DNA of 64,000 nucleotides from Neostethus bicornis (Eukaryota; Chordata; Actinopteri; Atheriniformes; Phallostethidae). Under the pieces are notes generated by a model that saw only the letters and a program-made list of their open reading frames with translations, ran no database searches and was not told the origin of the DNA. The position numbers were made by a program, and so were the translations under genes. The number at the start of each line of letters is the position of its first letter. The first letter of the stretch is position 1. The DNA lies in the NCBI GenBank assembly GCA_902685375.1, contig LR738559.1, positions 17,401,001-17,465,000 of the forward strand. Direction: 5' to 3'. This document shows, one piece after another, positions 54,756 to 64,000 of the stretch.

Positions 54756-55707
54756 TGTTGCTCTTCTTCCAACGTCAACCAGATGTTTATTCCACAAAGT
54801 TCACAGTGAACTCAGATTTTCCGTGCAATTATTAACTACCTCACTTTCTCCATTTGAGATTTTGTTTATGCTTCGGTTGGAATAAAATATGAATGTATGA
54901 AGTTGTGTTTTTACATATTGTGCTTTAAAGGTCTTTCGGACGAAAATAAAGCACTAAAATCGAAGGCTTTGATCTGAAACCAAAAATAATGACGTAAAAA
55001 TAGATTAAGATGGGAAAACAACATGAGGGTCGGAAGTGGTCCGACTGCAGCTGCTCCTCGTAAAATCTGCACCACATTGTTCCACCACGTGGTTTTATCA
55101 TATTTCATGTGCAAACGTAATAAAAATAGTCTATCATCATAAAAATTTATGGACTAAAATGAGGAATAAAGAAGAAGAAAAGCAATGAAAGTCAAACAAT
55201 CAGCTGTTAAAGTTTAGAGGTGATTTTTCACCTCATGTTTCTGCACATAAACCAGATAAATAAACTCCATGCAGCTACCCTAAAACGGGTGCAGGAAGTC
55301 TTTATTCATGGTCCAATGTTTCTGATGAGAGAGGAGATGATAAATGAAGCGATGTCGCTCAGTTTCTCTGCATTTGAATAATTAATCCAGCTTCTATCCA
55401 AGCAAAAGAATCCAATCTTTTCTCCTCTGTCATCGTCTTCATCTGTTGCATTTATCAGAGCTGCAAATAAACTACAGGAATGAATTCGACTTTCATCTTA
55501 TTTATAGTGTCTGTCACATTATTCTGCTCATCCTGTACCACAAGTTCAATTTAAATTCACACGTAAATAGAAATACTTTTAAATATAAAAAGCATTTTAA
55601 TAAAACTAAATCTTCATTTGTCATATTTAAAGAAATCTACGCTGGTGGCTGGATTTAATATCCTGCTATAAAACGATGAAAATACATACGAGATTATTTT
55701 AGTCATC
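54756..55707. other. Sequence without recognised features
   Basis: Nothing recognised. Confidence 0.4.
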
Positions 55708-56060
55708 TGAAAGAGGGAATGGAGTAGAGGTTAAAACAGTGGCCTCACAGCAAGAAGGTCAGGGTTTGAGTCCAGGGTGGGACAAGGCTTGAAACACTTG
55801 CCTTTCTGTGTGGGGTTTGCATGTTCTACCCATGTATGTGTGTGTTTTCTCCAGGTACTCCAGTTTCCTCCACCCATCCAAAAATATGCATGTTAGGTTG
55901 ACTGACTGAATTGAAATTGCCCCTAGGAATAAATGTGTGTGTGAGTGGCCCTGCAACAGACTAGTGACCTGTTCGGGGTGTATCCTGCTTCTCGCCTTGA
56001 AATCAGTCGGGATAGGCTCCGGCAATCCCCGTGACCCCTTTTTACCTGAACAGGTAGCTA
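55708..56060 (+). repeat. C-family repeat, nearly full-length copy
   Basis: Plus strand from the tRNA-like head 'gtggcctcacagcaagaagg' and 'cagggtttgagtccaggg' (degenerate B-box) through 'tttgcatgttctacccatg', 'atatgcatgttaggttgact', 'gccctgcaacagactagtga' to 'gtcgggataggctccggc'. The most complete copy in the window. Confidence 0.8.
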
Positions 56061-57274
56061 CCGTCTCTGTAACTGAAATAGAAATAAGCATCCGGCCTGC
56101 TGAGAGGAAACAATAACTGGAGATCAATCCACACCAGGAGTCGGCCCGCCCATGACTGCAGGGGCCAAAACCACAGTGATCCACCCAGCTCCAAGTGACA
56201 CAGGCACCCACAGAAGCCACCTGGCTAAAGTGAGGGACTCGCACCACTCAGGCCAGTCAGACCCCCACAGAGAAGACCCCACAGACTGAGCAGGCAGAGC
56301 TTGTGGGATGGAGGATCCCCATGTGGATCCTCTTATTACATTTTGGGAAAATTTATAATAAATCTGAAATGTTTATGTGTTTTATAAATTATATACTGTA
56401 TTTTTTCTTTTGAAATAGTTAAATTTCTAATTTAAAAGTAAAGTTAATTGTTAAAAACTAATGCAGAAAAAATTAAAAACTTTTATAGTAAGTCTAAAAC
56501 GAAACAAATTTTTAGATTTAAATCTAAATCCATTTTAAATCATAGTTAAATCTACTTCTTTATTGTTGATAAGTATCTATATATTTCTTTTTTAATGATG
56601 AAAATCACAAACCAGCATGAACGGCATGTTCATAGGTAAATCAGATCAGGACGTTTCATTCTGAACAAACTGGCAGATGTTCAGAACTGATCTGACTTTA
56701 ACTTGTTCTTTTCTACAAGTCCGAAACATTCCCAACTAACTAATCACAAAAGATCTGTTTAAGATGTTTCCTGTGATCAAAAGAAGAACTTGTATCTGTA
56801 GCCTGTTCGACTTGTATCTTTACATTCCTGAGTGAATCATCTGGTTCACGCCTGTCAAACCTTCTTTGACAGCAGCTTTTAAAACTAACCGGCGTTCCCT
56901 CGTAAAACCGTGTTGAATATAAAAATGTTTCACACTGTTAGATGGAGCCGTGTCGTTCAGCAGCGGGAATGTTCTTTAAAATCATCGTGTCACCAAACTG
57001 TGAACCTGTCAGAGACCACCGCTTTAGACCAAATGTTTGTCGAAGTGAAACAAACTAAATCTAAGCTCCTAAAAAGTATTTATTTTGTTGAATTATTTAA
57101 AAAAAAAAAAAACAAATGCTAAAAGCATTCAATTTTTTTTAAAGGACTTCTTGCTTCCACAGAAATTATTATAAATTAGAAGTTTTATTATAAGTTTTAT
57201 TAATTTTTTTGTTATTATTATTTTTACTCACTCTATTTTATTTATTATCTAGTTATTATTTCATTTTACTCATT
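56061..57274. other. Sequence without recognised features; C-rich patch
   Basis: 56100-56300 is markedly C- and CCA-rich ('cacccacagaagccacctgg') against an AT-rich background and may belong to an unrecognised repeat. The remainder shows nothing. Confidence 0.35.
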
Positions 57275-57480
57275 GGGGAGACAGTGGCTCAGCGGTTAAA
57301 GCGTTTGCCCCCTAAAAGGAAGTCAACCGGAAGTTTGTGGATTCGCATCCCACTGAGTGCACGTCTAGGGTCTTTGGAAAAGACACCTAACTCCCCATTT
57401 CTCCCACCATTGGTGCAGTCGTGGCAGCCTGCTGCGGTGTAGGAGTGCATCACACAAAATTTTCCTGGCGAGGGATGAAT
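57275..57480 (+). repeat. D-family SINE, left arm of an inverted pair
   Basis: Head GGGGAGACAGTGGCTCAGCG, B-box-like 'ggattcgcatccc', body 'ggaaaagacacctaactccc', 'cctgctgcggtgtaggagtg', end 'cctggcgagggatgaat'. Mirrored by 57492-57711. Confidence 0.85.
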
Positions 57481-57491
57481 TTTTAATTTTT

Positions 57492-57711
57492 TTTTACTCA
57501 CTCTATTCATCCCTCGCCAGGAAAATTTTGTGTGCTGCACTCCTACACCGCAGCAGGCTGCCACAACGGCGCCAACAGTGGGAGAAATGGAGGGTTAGGT
57601 GTTTTCTCCAAGGACCATTGACATGCACTCAGTGGGACGTAAACCTGCAAACTTCCGGTTGACTTCTAGTCCGCGGGCGAATGCTCTAACCACTGAGCCA
57701 CTGTCTCCCCC
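57492..57711 (-). repeat. D-family SINE, right arm of an inverted pair
   Basis: The plus strand begins 'tttactcactctattcatcc' (3' tail) and ends 'ccactgagccactgtctccc' (head). It is complementary to 57275-57480 at roughly 90 percent by eye, with an innermost stretch of about 30 bp perfect and a loop of about 24 bases. Confidence 0.85.
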
Positions 57712-58024
57712 TTTATTATTTAGTCTTCAAAGTTTTTATATGACCTCAAAATCCTTCTACATAATGAAAACCATAACCTAAGCAGTTAATTAAGTGCAAA
57801 CAAAGTAAATTAACCTTTTTCCATCAACACGCGGAATCATGCAGGACATCATTTTAAATATACAGACAAGTAAATTCTCTACAAATTACCGCCTTGAGTG
57901 CGTGTTAAAAATTAAACGTACAATTTGTTAGAAGAGTTGTAAGATAACAGACACGGCTGCCAGCTTAGATTCATCCGGACAACCACCGATTACATGTTTG
58001 CTTACAGTAGATAAGTAGAAGCCC
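57712..58024. other. Sequence without recognised features
   Basis: Nothing recognised. Confidence 0.4.
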
Positions 58025-58230
58025 AATGGTGGAGGAACAATAGTCTGGGCCAAATCTGTAGCTACAGGACCTCCAGGCATTAAGCAGACCATGAATCCTC
58101 TGTACAACAAACTATCCAAGAGTCAAATATGAGGCCATCTGTCTGACATTGAAAGCTTGGATGGAATTGGATCATAAAGCAAAATAACGACTGGAGCTCA
58201 GCAGCAGATCTACAACCAAAGGTCCCACAC
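58025..58230 (+). pseudogene. Tc1-like transposase remnant
   Basis: The plus strand reads IVWAKSVATGPPGIKQTMNP followed by LYNKLSKSQI, then a stop where the family has the conserved 'V(R/K)PS' region. Further on 'ttggatcataaagcaaaata' corresponds to the region before the second catalytic Asp (QQDND), and 'gcagatctacaaccaaagg' to the segment after it. Three or more stops and shifts make it clearly dead. The terminal inverted repeats of the element were not found. Confidence 0.55.
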
Positions 58231-58439
58231 AACGTGACAAGCAGCGTGATGACCACACATAGTAAAAACAGGAGATGTTCAGCGAACGGCAGCATGAGAC
58301 TTCCATCAGAGTTTTGTTTCGGGAGCATCACTGCTGTGCAGCAATGTTGTGATGTTTTACACAGTTGGTGCTAAACTAGAGACCTACGGATGATGCAAGC
58401 AGGTGGAATTTAGCTACAGTAAATAAAACCAAACGGTGT

Positions 58440-58500
58440 AATGCAGCACAGAAATTTCCCAGTTGAGGAATGAATAAAGTATTTTTCTCCTTTTAAAACA
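58440..58500 (+). repeat. Short LINE 3'-tail fragment
   Basis: 'aaatttcccagttgaggaat' followed by 'gaataaagtatttttctcc' resembles the terminal 'aataaagtattt' of fish LINEs. Confidence 0.4.
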
Positions 58501-60954
58501 GTCTTTTACGTTATTTAAATTAGCCAAACAAATCTCTGTTCTTAAAATTGAGATGCATTTTTAACTCCAGATGCTTCAGTTTTAACAAGATATGTGACAA
58601 ACAAGAAAAATAGCTATAAATTTTCACACAAGCCAAACATAATTCATCCAGAACAAAATTTAGATGTTGATCTTTCTTTCTGCAGAAATGTTGTTTCAAT
58701 GAGTTTCAGTCGTAAACGTCTTTATTAAAGCGTCATGGGAATCTTTTCCCAGGCTCTTTGGCTTATCGGGAGTTTTGTTCTTCAGTTTCTAAATCTAATT
58801 TAACAGATTCCTTTTGTCTAATCAGTGGTTAACAATATTTGAATTTCTTGGACTCAATGGAGAAAAATAGAAGATTGAAGAGAACTAAGTAAATGTGTGT
58901 GTATGTATGTTTGAATGTGCAGTTGTCTGAACGTGTGAGTATTGTGTTGTGTGTTTGTGTATTTTAGTTGTTAATGTGTGTGTGTAGGTAGTTGTGTATC
59001 TGTTTTCTCCTCAGCTGTTCAGTCTTTCCTTCATCTGGCGCCACATTGTTGAATTTATGATAAGTAAAACAAAGCTAAATTTTCATCATGACATTACCAG
59101 TTCTGGGTGACACCTTTAAAAGGCTGAGACTAAAGGAGCCCCGCCCTCCTCTTGCCCCACCACTAATCTTCGTGTATTCAAACATTCAGTTATTTTTGCC
59201 CTAAGGTAATTATCTTCATTAAAGGATCAAATCATCATTTTTTCATACTTCAGTACATTATTCCTTTATTTAGACGCACTTGCCCACAATCACACCAGCA
59301 AAATGCGCTATTAAGTTAGCATTTGCCTATGCATTAGGGTTCATACAAAGATGAATTCAGTAGCCACCAAAAACGTCTTTGTTTTGCCCGTTTAAAGACA
59401 GTCAAATGTCCAGTTATAAGAATAAGAAGGACAACACAAAATGTTTTCTAAGTGAATCGCTGCACTCTTTAGAACATTTCTAAACAGTCAGTTTTTGTTG
59501 CTTCTAAATGAATCTCTGCTTGGATTCCAAATGGTTATTAGTTTAGTAACTTATAACCCTTAGTCAAATGGTTCAAAATGGTTATTAGCTAAAAATTGAT
59601 GCACACACGGACGAAAGTTATACAAATCAACTTGTCTAATTTGGGGCAATAACCAAGGAGTTTCACCTCATTTAATAACAAACATTTATTTAGTTAGTTT
59701 CAGTGCGAAAGGGTACATCAATGTACATAACAACGTAAAGTAAACCCGGTATCCTGGAACATCAAATATCAAAGGCCAATTAATCCTGAAAATAATTGTC
59801 TTCAATTTATCATAAACTGCACAGACAGATAACTATTGATTTTTTTTTTTTTTTAATTATGAGTTTTTGGTACTTCTACACTGGCTTTATAACCCTAAAA
59901 AAATTAAGTTCATATTCAATTCCAACGTTATAAAAGTTTCTACTTTAAATACACAAGTACTTTTAGTAACATAAAAAATGAAAAAACCGCCAGATGTTTC
60001 TATATTGTCAAAGCTTCGGGGACACGAACATGTGACCGATGGAACATTCATGGTGGTTCTAAAGAAGAATATGTAAAGGAAAGTATAAAATTCCCATCAA
60101 TTACTTCAGTTTTCAGTTTTAAAAACCTCCTTTGTTTGGACTTTGTTCTTTCTGCAAGCTGCTGTACTACGGTGAACCTAGTTCTTTTTATTACGTGGAC
60201 ATAGTTGCCTATTGTCGACTTAATTCACTGGTTGCCATCAATTAGGATGGTTTATGTTTGCTGTCACCAAACACAAAGTAAAACCTTGATAGATTGTAAC
60301 AGCATACAGATGAGTTATGGTTGAGATCCTCCCACTCACCAAATTTTGCAAAAACTTGAATAATAAAAGTATGGCTTTGTCTGTATTCTAACTACCAGGC
60401 TATTCAGCCACAAGTGAAGCACGCGACCTTGAGTAAAGATAATAGATATACACGTCAAAGGCAAAAGCACGTTGGAGCGCTTTTACAAAGCAGTTTCTGT
60501 TAAAAAAAAAAAGTTCCCAAACTTGACACTTTTATTCCATTCCTACGCTCTCCTCTATGAGAAACATCATTAATAATTCATTAGTGATTAAACCAGGTTT
60601 AATTCAATAAATTTTTCCTTTTATTCATGTCTGAAAGTTTGTTTGGTCATCATCCTTTGTGGTTTTCAGCTTCATTCATTTACTGACCTTCACCACGGAG
60701 AGCAAGTGATGGGCATCAGAACTTTATCCCATAAAATAAAACATACTTCTGAATTACAGCCGAGCAAACCTCATAAAACTCTGGCAACTTTAAATAACAA
60801 TCTGCGTAAAGGCAAAAGTTCACAACTTAATTGAAATCTCAGCCAGATGCTTAGAAGTATTAAAATATGGACTCCAATGTAAAGAGCAAATTATTTCCAA
60901 TTAAGTGGTTCTTTCATCTACTTTTCAGAAGATAAGATATTTACCTCCAAAGTT
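58501..60954. other. Sequence without recognised features
   Basis: AT-rich, with a degenerate (TG)n-rich patch at 58890-58990. No exon or repeat recognised. Confidence 0.4.
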
Positions 60955-61150
60955 TCATTTTATCTTGTCTTCTGAACTGCTTATCCCTAATGGGCTTGCG
61001 GAAGATGGTGGAGCCTATCCCTGCTGGTTTCAGGCAAGAGGCAGGGAACATCCCAAACAGGTCGCCAGTCTGCTGAAAGGCCAGACACATAACCATCCAT
61101 TCACATACTCAATCCTAGTGTAATTTCATACCTTCATCAACCTAACATGA
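60955..61150 (-). repeat. C-family repeat, 3' half
   Basis: 'ttctgaactgcttatcccta', 'tggagcctatccctgctgg' and 'aacaggtcgccagtctgctg' are the family C 3' region on minus. The head is missing. Confidence 0.7.
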
Positions 61151-62784
61151 TGAACCAAACATGAATAGACCTGTATGGTCTATTGCCAATAATGTTTTTG
61201 GTGAACATATGGAAGAAGTCGGACATTCGGGAACTTTGGTCTTGTGACAGCTTCATATGCGTAAGCCGCAAAAAAAAGCGCGTACAAGCAGTCCAGGGGT
61301 GTATTCCTGGTGGTAATTCCTCTTCATGTTGATACATAACGCTAGGTGGTAACAAACATAAGACGCACAATTTTCCAGGCACTTTCTCATGTTTTCAACA
61401 GTTTGTTTTACACCAACTGTCATGGCGGGTGTTGTTCATTGGCGGATATGACGTCATATCCTATCAGAGCCCCTCCTCCTTTTGTTCCCGCCTAAAAATC
61501 TCCCTTTTTGAGAAGCCAAAAATTTGGCATCTTACTTAATTCTCCTTAATTAAAACACACTGGCAGTCCACCAGTTAAGTTAGAAGGATAATATGGCGGA
61601 GTTTAATAAACATTTTAAAGTATAACCTGTATTTATAAAAGCTGCTCTTTTTGAAGTTCAACAAAGAGTTTGCCTCTCATGTCCCACTGCTGTGGGAGCT
61701 ACTTCACCTCAAGTAATCACACTACTATTGTTCTTTTTGTTCAGTCTAAATTAAAAATTTTCTAGCTGTTCTTTTAGCAAAATACTTTACACCTCTTATG
61801 GTGCACAGAACCCTAAAATGAGCCACAAACAGTGACAGGAGAGGATCCAATAAGTATTTTTGTGGCACTTTCTGCCTTTTTGTATTTGCGTGGGCACTGC
61901 AGTTGCAGCAAATCAAATGTTTCTTTTATTTAATTGAAAAGTGAGATGAAAGTCCTCAGTAAATCGTACGTTTGGTGTCCTTTGAGTGAGTCAAAAGGAT
62001 CATATGATGAATCATGAAACACTTCTTAGTTTATCCTTTTAACCAGCAGGGTCATCGTATAATGATGCAAGTCCTCTAGAAAATTTTTATTACCTGCATT
62101 TTTAAAAATGTGAAGATTCTTTTAGGATCACACAAAAGAAGTCATTATGAAGTGTTTGTGAGCTTTCCGTAGACATAAATACAGTACTTGTGTTGCCGTG
62201 TGGGCATAAATTGCAGATTGCGTGTGTAAAAAATTTTAATGCTCTTTTTTCAAATAAAGTTGGATTTTATTATTTAACCTGACATATTCAACGTCCTAGT
62301 TAATGCCACATGACCGTGAGATAACATGATGTCTTGTTGCTGGGAGGAAATAAACTTTTTGAGGAATTTTTAATATGTTTTTAGGTCTTAATAAAAAATC
62401 ATTGTGACCAGAAAGTAAAACATGAGTCCTTAAAACAAACGGAACATGTGCAGAGTGCAGCCTGGAGCTCTGAGATAAAAAGCTAAAGCTGGAAAAATTT
62501 GGCTGGAAGCAGTTTTCAGGATTCAGGCTTTGCGTGCATTTGTGTTAATTTGATATAAAATAACTCAAGTGGAAACAAAATGCAAAATGTTAAGTTTGGT
62601 TTAGAAGTTTAATAAATAATTACACCAATAACATCTTTGTATTTTAGATGTGCAAAACTGATTTTATAACATATTTTTGCACATCATACAATACTAACAA
62701 GTCATTAATATCAATTGTTTTAGACTTCATTTAGAAAATTGAGCTTTTGAAGCATTTTGTAAGATCCTACTTGAGTTTGATCCT
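61151..62784. other. Mostly unrecognised sequence; one promoter-like patch
   Basis: Apart from the CRE-centred palindrome at 61444 and its surroundings nothing is recognised. Confidence 0.4.
61430..61500 (+). promoter_or_regulatory. Promoter-like patch with CRE palindrome
   Basis: Within 70 bases: 'cattgg' (inverted CCAAT), GGATATGACGTCATATCC (61444-61461, a perfect 18-bp palindrome centred on the full cAMP-response element TGACGTCA), a C-rich 'gcccctcctcct', 'ttcccgcc' (E2F-like) and a TATA-like 'ctaaaaatc' about 35 bases after the CRE. No plausible long ORF follows; 'atggcggag' at 61594 opens only 10 codons. It could be a non-coding or 5'-exon promoter, an LTR piece, or chance. Confidence 0.3.
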
Positions 62785-63495
62785 GTCCAAAGTGGGAGAG
62801 TTTAAGAATCTCGAGGTCTTGTTCACAAGTGGGGGAAGAATGGAGCAGCAGATCAACAGTCAACTATAAGTAGGACGCTGCATCGGTCTGTCTAGGTGAA
62901 GACAGAGCAGCTGGTGACCTACTCTCTATGGTCACCAGCTGTGAGTGGTGACCGAAAGAACGAGATCACAGACACAATCAACCGAAATGAGCTTTCTCTG
63001 TAGGGTGGCTGGACTCTCAGTCAGAGATAAAGTGAGGAACTGAGAGGAGCTAGGAGTAAAGCCGTTGCTCCTCCGGGTCCTGAGAAGCCAGATGGGGTAG
63101 TTTGGGCAGCTGGTTAGGATGCTTCTTGAGCCTAACCAGGTAGTGGTTGTTAGGATTGACTGCTATAAATCCCAGTCAATTGGTAGGATTTGACTGCCAA
63201 ATGTCACTAATAAACCAAACGCACCAAATGCATTATGAATTGGTGCTACCACCAGTGAGGTAACCAGAGCAAAACCTCGCTGGTGAGATTTTCGAGCACG
63301 TCCTCCGGGAGGAGGCCAAGAGGCGGACCCCGTCCCACCGGAGAGACCATGTCTCACAACTGGCCAGGAACGACTTGAAATCCTTCTAGGTCGGCTGGAG
63401 GCTGCAACTAGGGTGTGACAAGCCTGGGTTTCTCGTTTGAAGCTGTTGCCCTGTGACACAACCCCAGATAATCGGAAGACAACGAAACAAAAAAA
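62785..63495 (+). pseudogene. Family A retrotransposon, degraded copy with 121-bp insert
   Basis: Plus-strand blocks in order: 'aagtgggagagtttaagaat' (VEEFKYLG region), 'atcggtctgtctaggtgaag', 'tatggtcaccagctgtgagt', 'gccagatggggtagtttggg', 'gaggcggaccccgtcccacc' and the 3' end near 63485. Frames are broken many times. At 63140-63260 unrelated sequence flanked by TAACCAG (63133-63139, 63261-63267) interrupts it. Confidence 0.8.
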
Positions 63496-64000
63496 ATACT
63501 TGAATATTCAATTAAGATTATTTATCGGATATCATTTTTAGCTGAAAAATTACCAGTAGCATGAGCTAATATTGTCAGTGAAATACTTTTACAGCAGTAG
63601 ACAAGATGCTCTGTTAGGAAATTTTCGAGATTAAAGTTGATTTGTTAGCAGAAATAAAATGTAAAATCACATTTTTTAAGCTCAACATGAGGTGAGACCC
63701 GGTTCTATTCTGGGAAGGTAGGATTAGATCGTTTTCCAGACCTGTAAAAATGTTTTATGGCCACATTCCTGAAGAAAATTTTAAAGGTTCTTTTTTTTTG
63801 GCTGTGATAATAAAAATTGGATGATATTTTGGGTTTGTAAAGTTGAAGTCGTAATCCTGCTTCAAACTGAATTTATCTAACCGTTGATGGGTCAGCGGGC
63901 TTGATGGGAGCACCAGAATGTCATGTAAACAGGGACGTAATTCACTCATGAAGAACAGAGAGGATGAAAGACAAGCATGTTAATAACGCTCAGACAAATC
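63496..64000. other. Sequence without recognised features
   Basis: Nothing recognised up to the window edge. Confidence 0.4.

Noticed and set aside
61594..61626. ATGGCGGAG start resembling a housekeeping gene start downstream of the CRE patch
   Set aside because: The frame closes after 10 codons and no donor site follows; not supportable as a coding start.

Overview
The window looks like AT-rich, repeat-laden DNA of a ray-finned (teleost) fish. Reasons: two vertebrate-type spliced exons, no bacterial-style gene density, and a repeat set typical of fish: RTE-like non-LTR retrotransposons with (GGAAC)n or (GAA)n tails, tRNA-headed SINEs, hAT, pogo, Tc1 and Harbinger-like DNA elements, and CR1/L2-type 3' ends. 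I cannot name the species.

The only confidently recognised gene is on the minus strand: two consecutive exons of a corticotropin-releasing-hormone receptor (class B1 GPCR, closest to CRHR1). The exon at 12778-12866 codes the last part of the hormone-binding extracellular domain. The exon at 414-520 codes the juxtamembrane linker and first transmembrane helix. They are separated by a 12.26 kb intron, and the exon phases join in frame. The downstream exons lie left of base 1. The preceding exon (with the CWP motif) was not found anywhere in 12867-64000, so the remaining 51 kb is probably one very long upstream intron and/or 5' flank.

Layout: 1-413 intron; 414-520 exon; 521-12777 intron with SINE, hAT-type MITEs and a palindrome cluster at 8764-8880; 12778-12866 exon; 13.4-20.5 kb a dense block of RTE pieces, four DNA transposons (two with perfect 8-bp target duplications) and an internally deleted pogo element; 20.8-21.1 kb a TATA-headed small ORF with a signal-peptide-like start; 21.6-25.3 kb retroelement fragments; 27.3-27.9 kb Harbinger-like MITE; 29.5-30.7 kb a degenerate ~30-bp minisatellite split by a retroelement; 34.7-35.6 kb a 5'-inverted retroelement next to SINEs; 36.2-37.2 kb hAT with an LTR-like insert; 39.5-40.7 kb a reverse-transcriptase remnant split by a MITE; 42.5-44.6 kb hAT with SINE inside, then two successive retroinsertions sharing one target site; 46.4-53 kb nested repeats; 57.3-57.7 kb an inverted SINE pair; 58.0-58.2 kb Tc1 transposase remnant; 61.4 kb a CRE-centred palindrome in promoter-like context; 62.8-63.5 kb a last retroelement copy.

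Repeat names used below are local labels: family A (RTE-like, (GGAAC)n tail), family B (RTE, GAA tail), C (tRNA-like head, L2-like tail), D (short tRNA-headed SINE), G (unnamed three-copy dispersed sequence). Boundaries were read by eye and are accurate to a few bases only where a target duplication is stated; elsewhere expect +/-20 bases.
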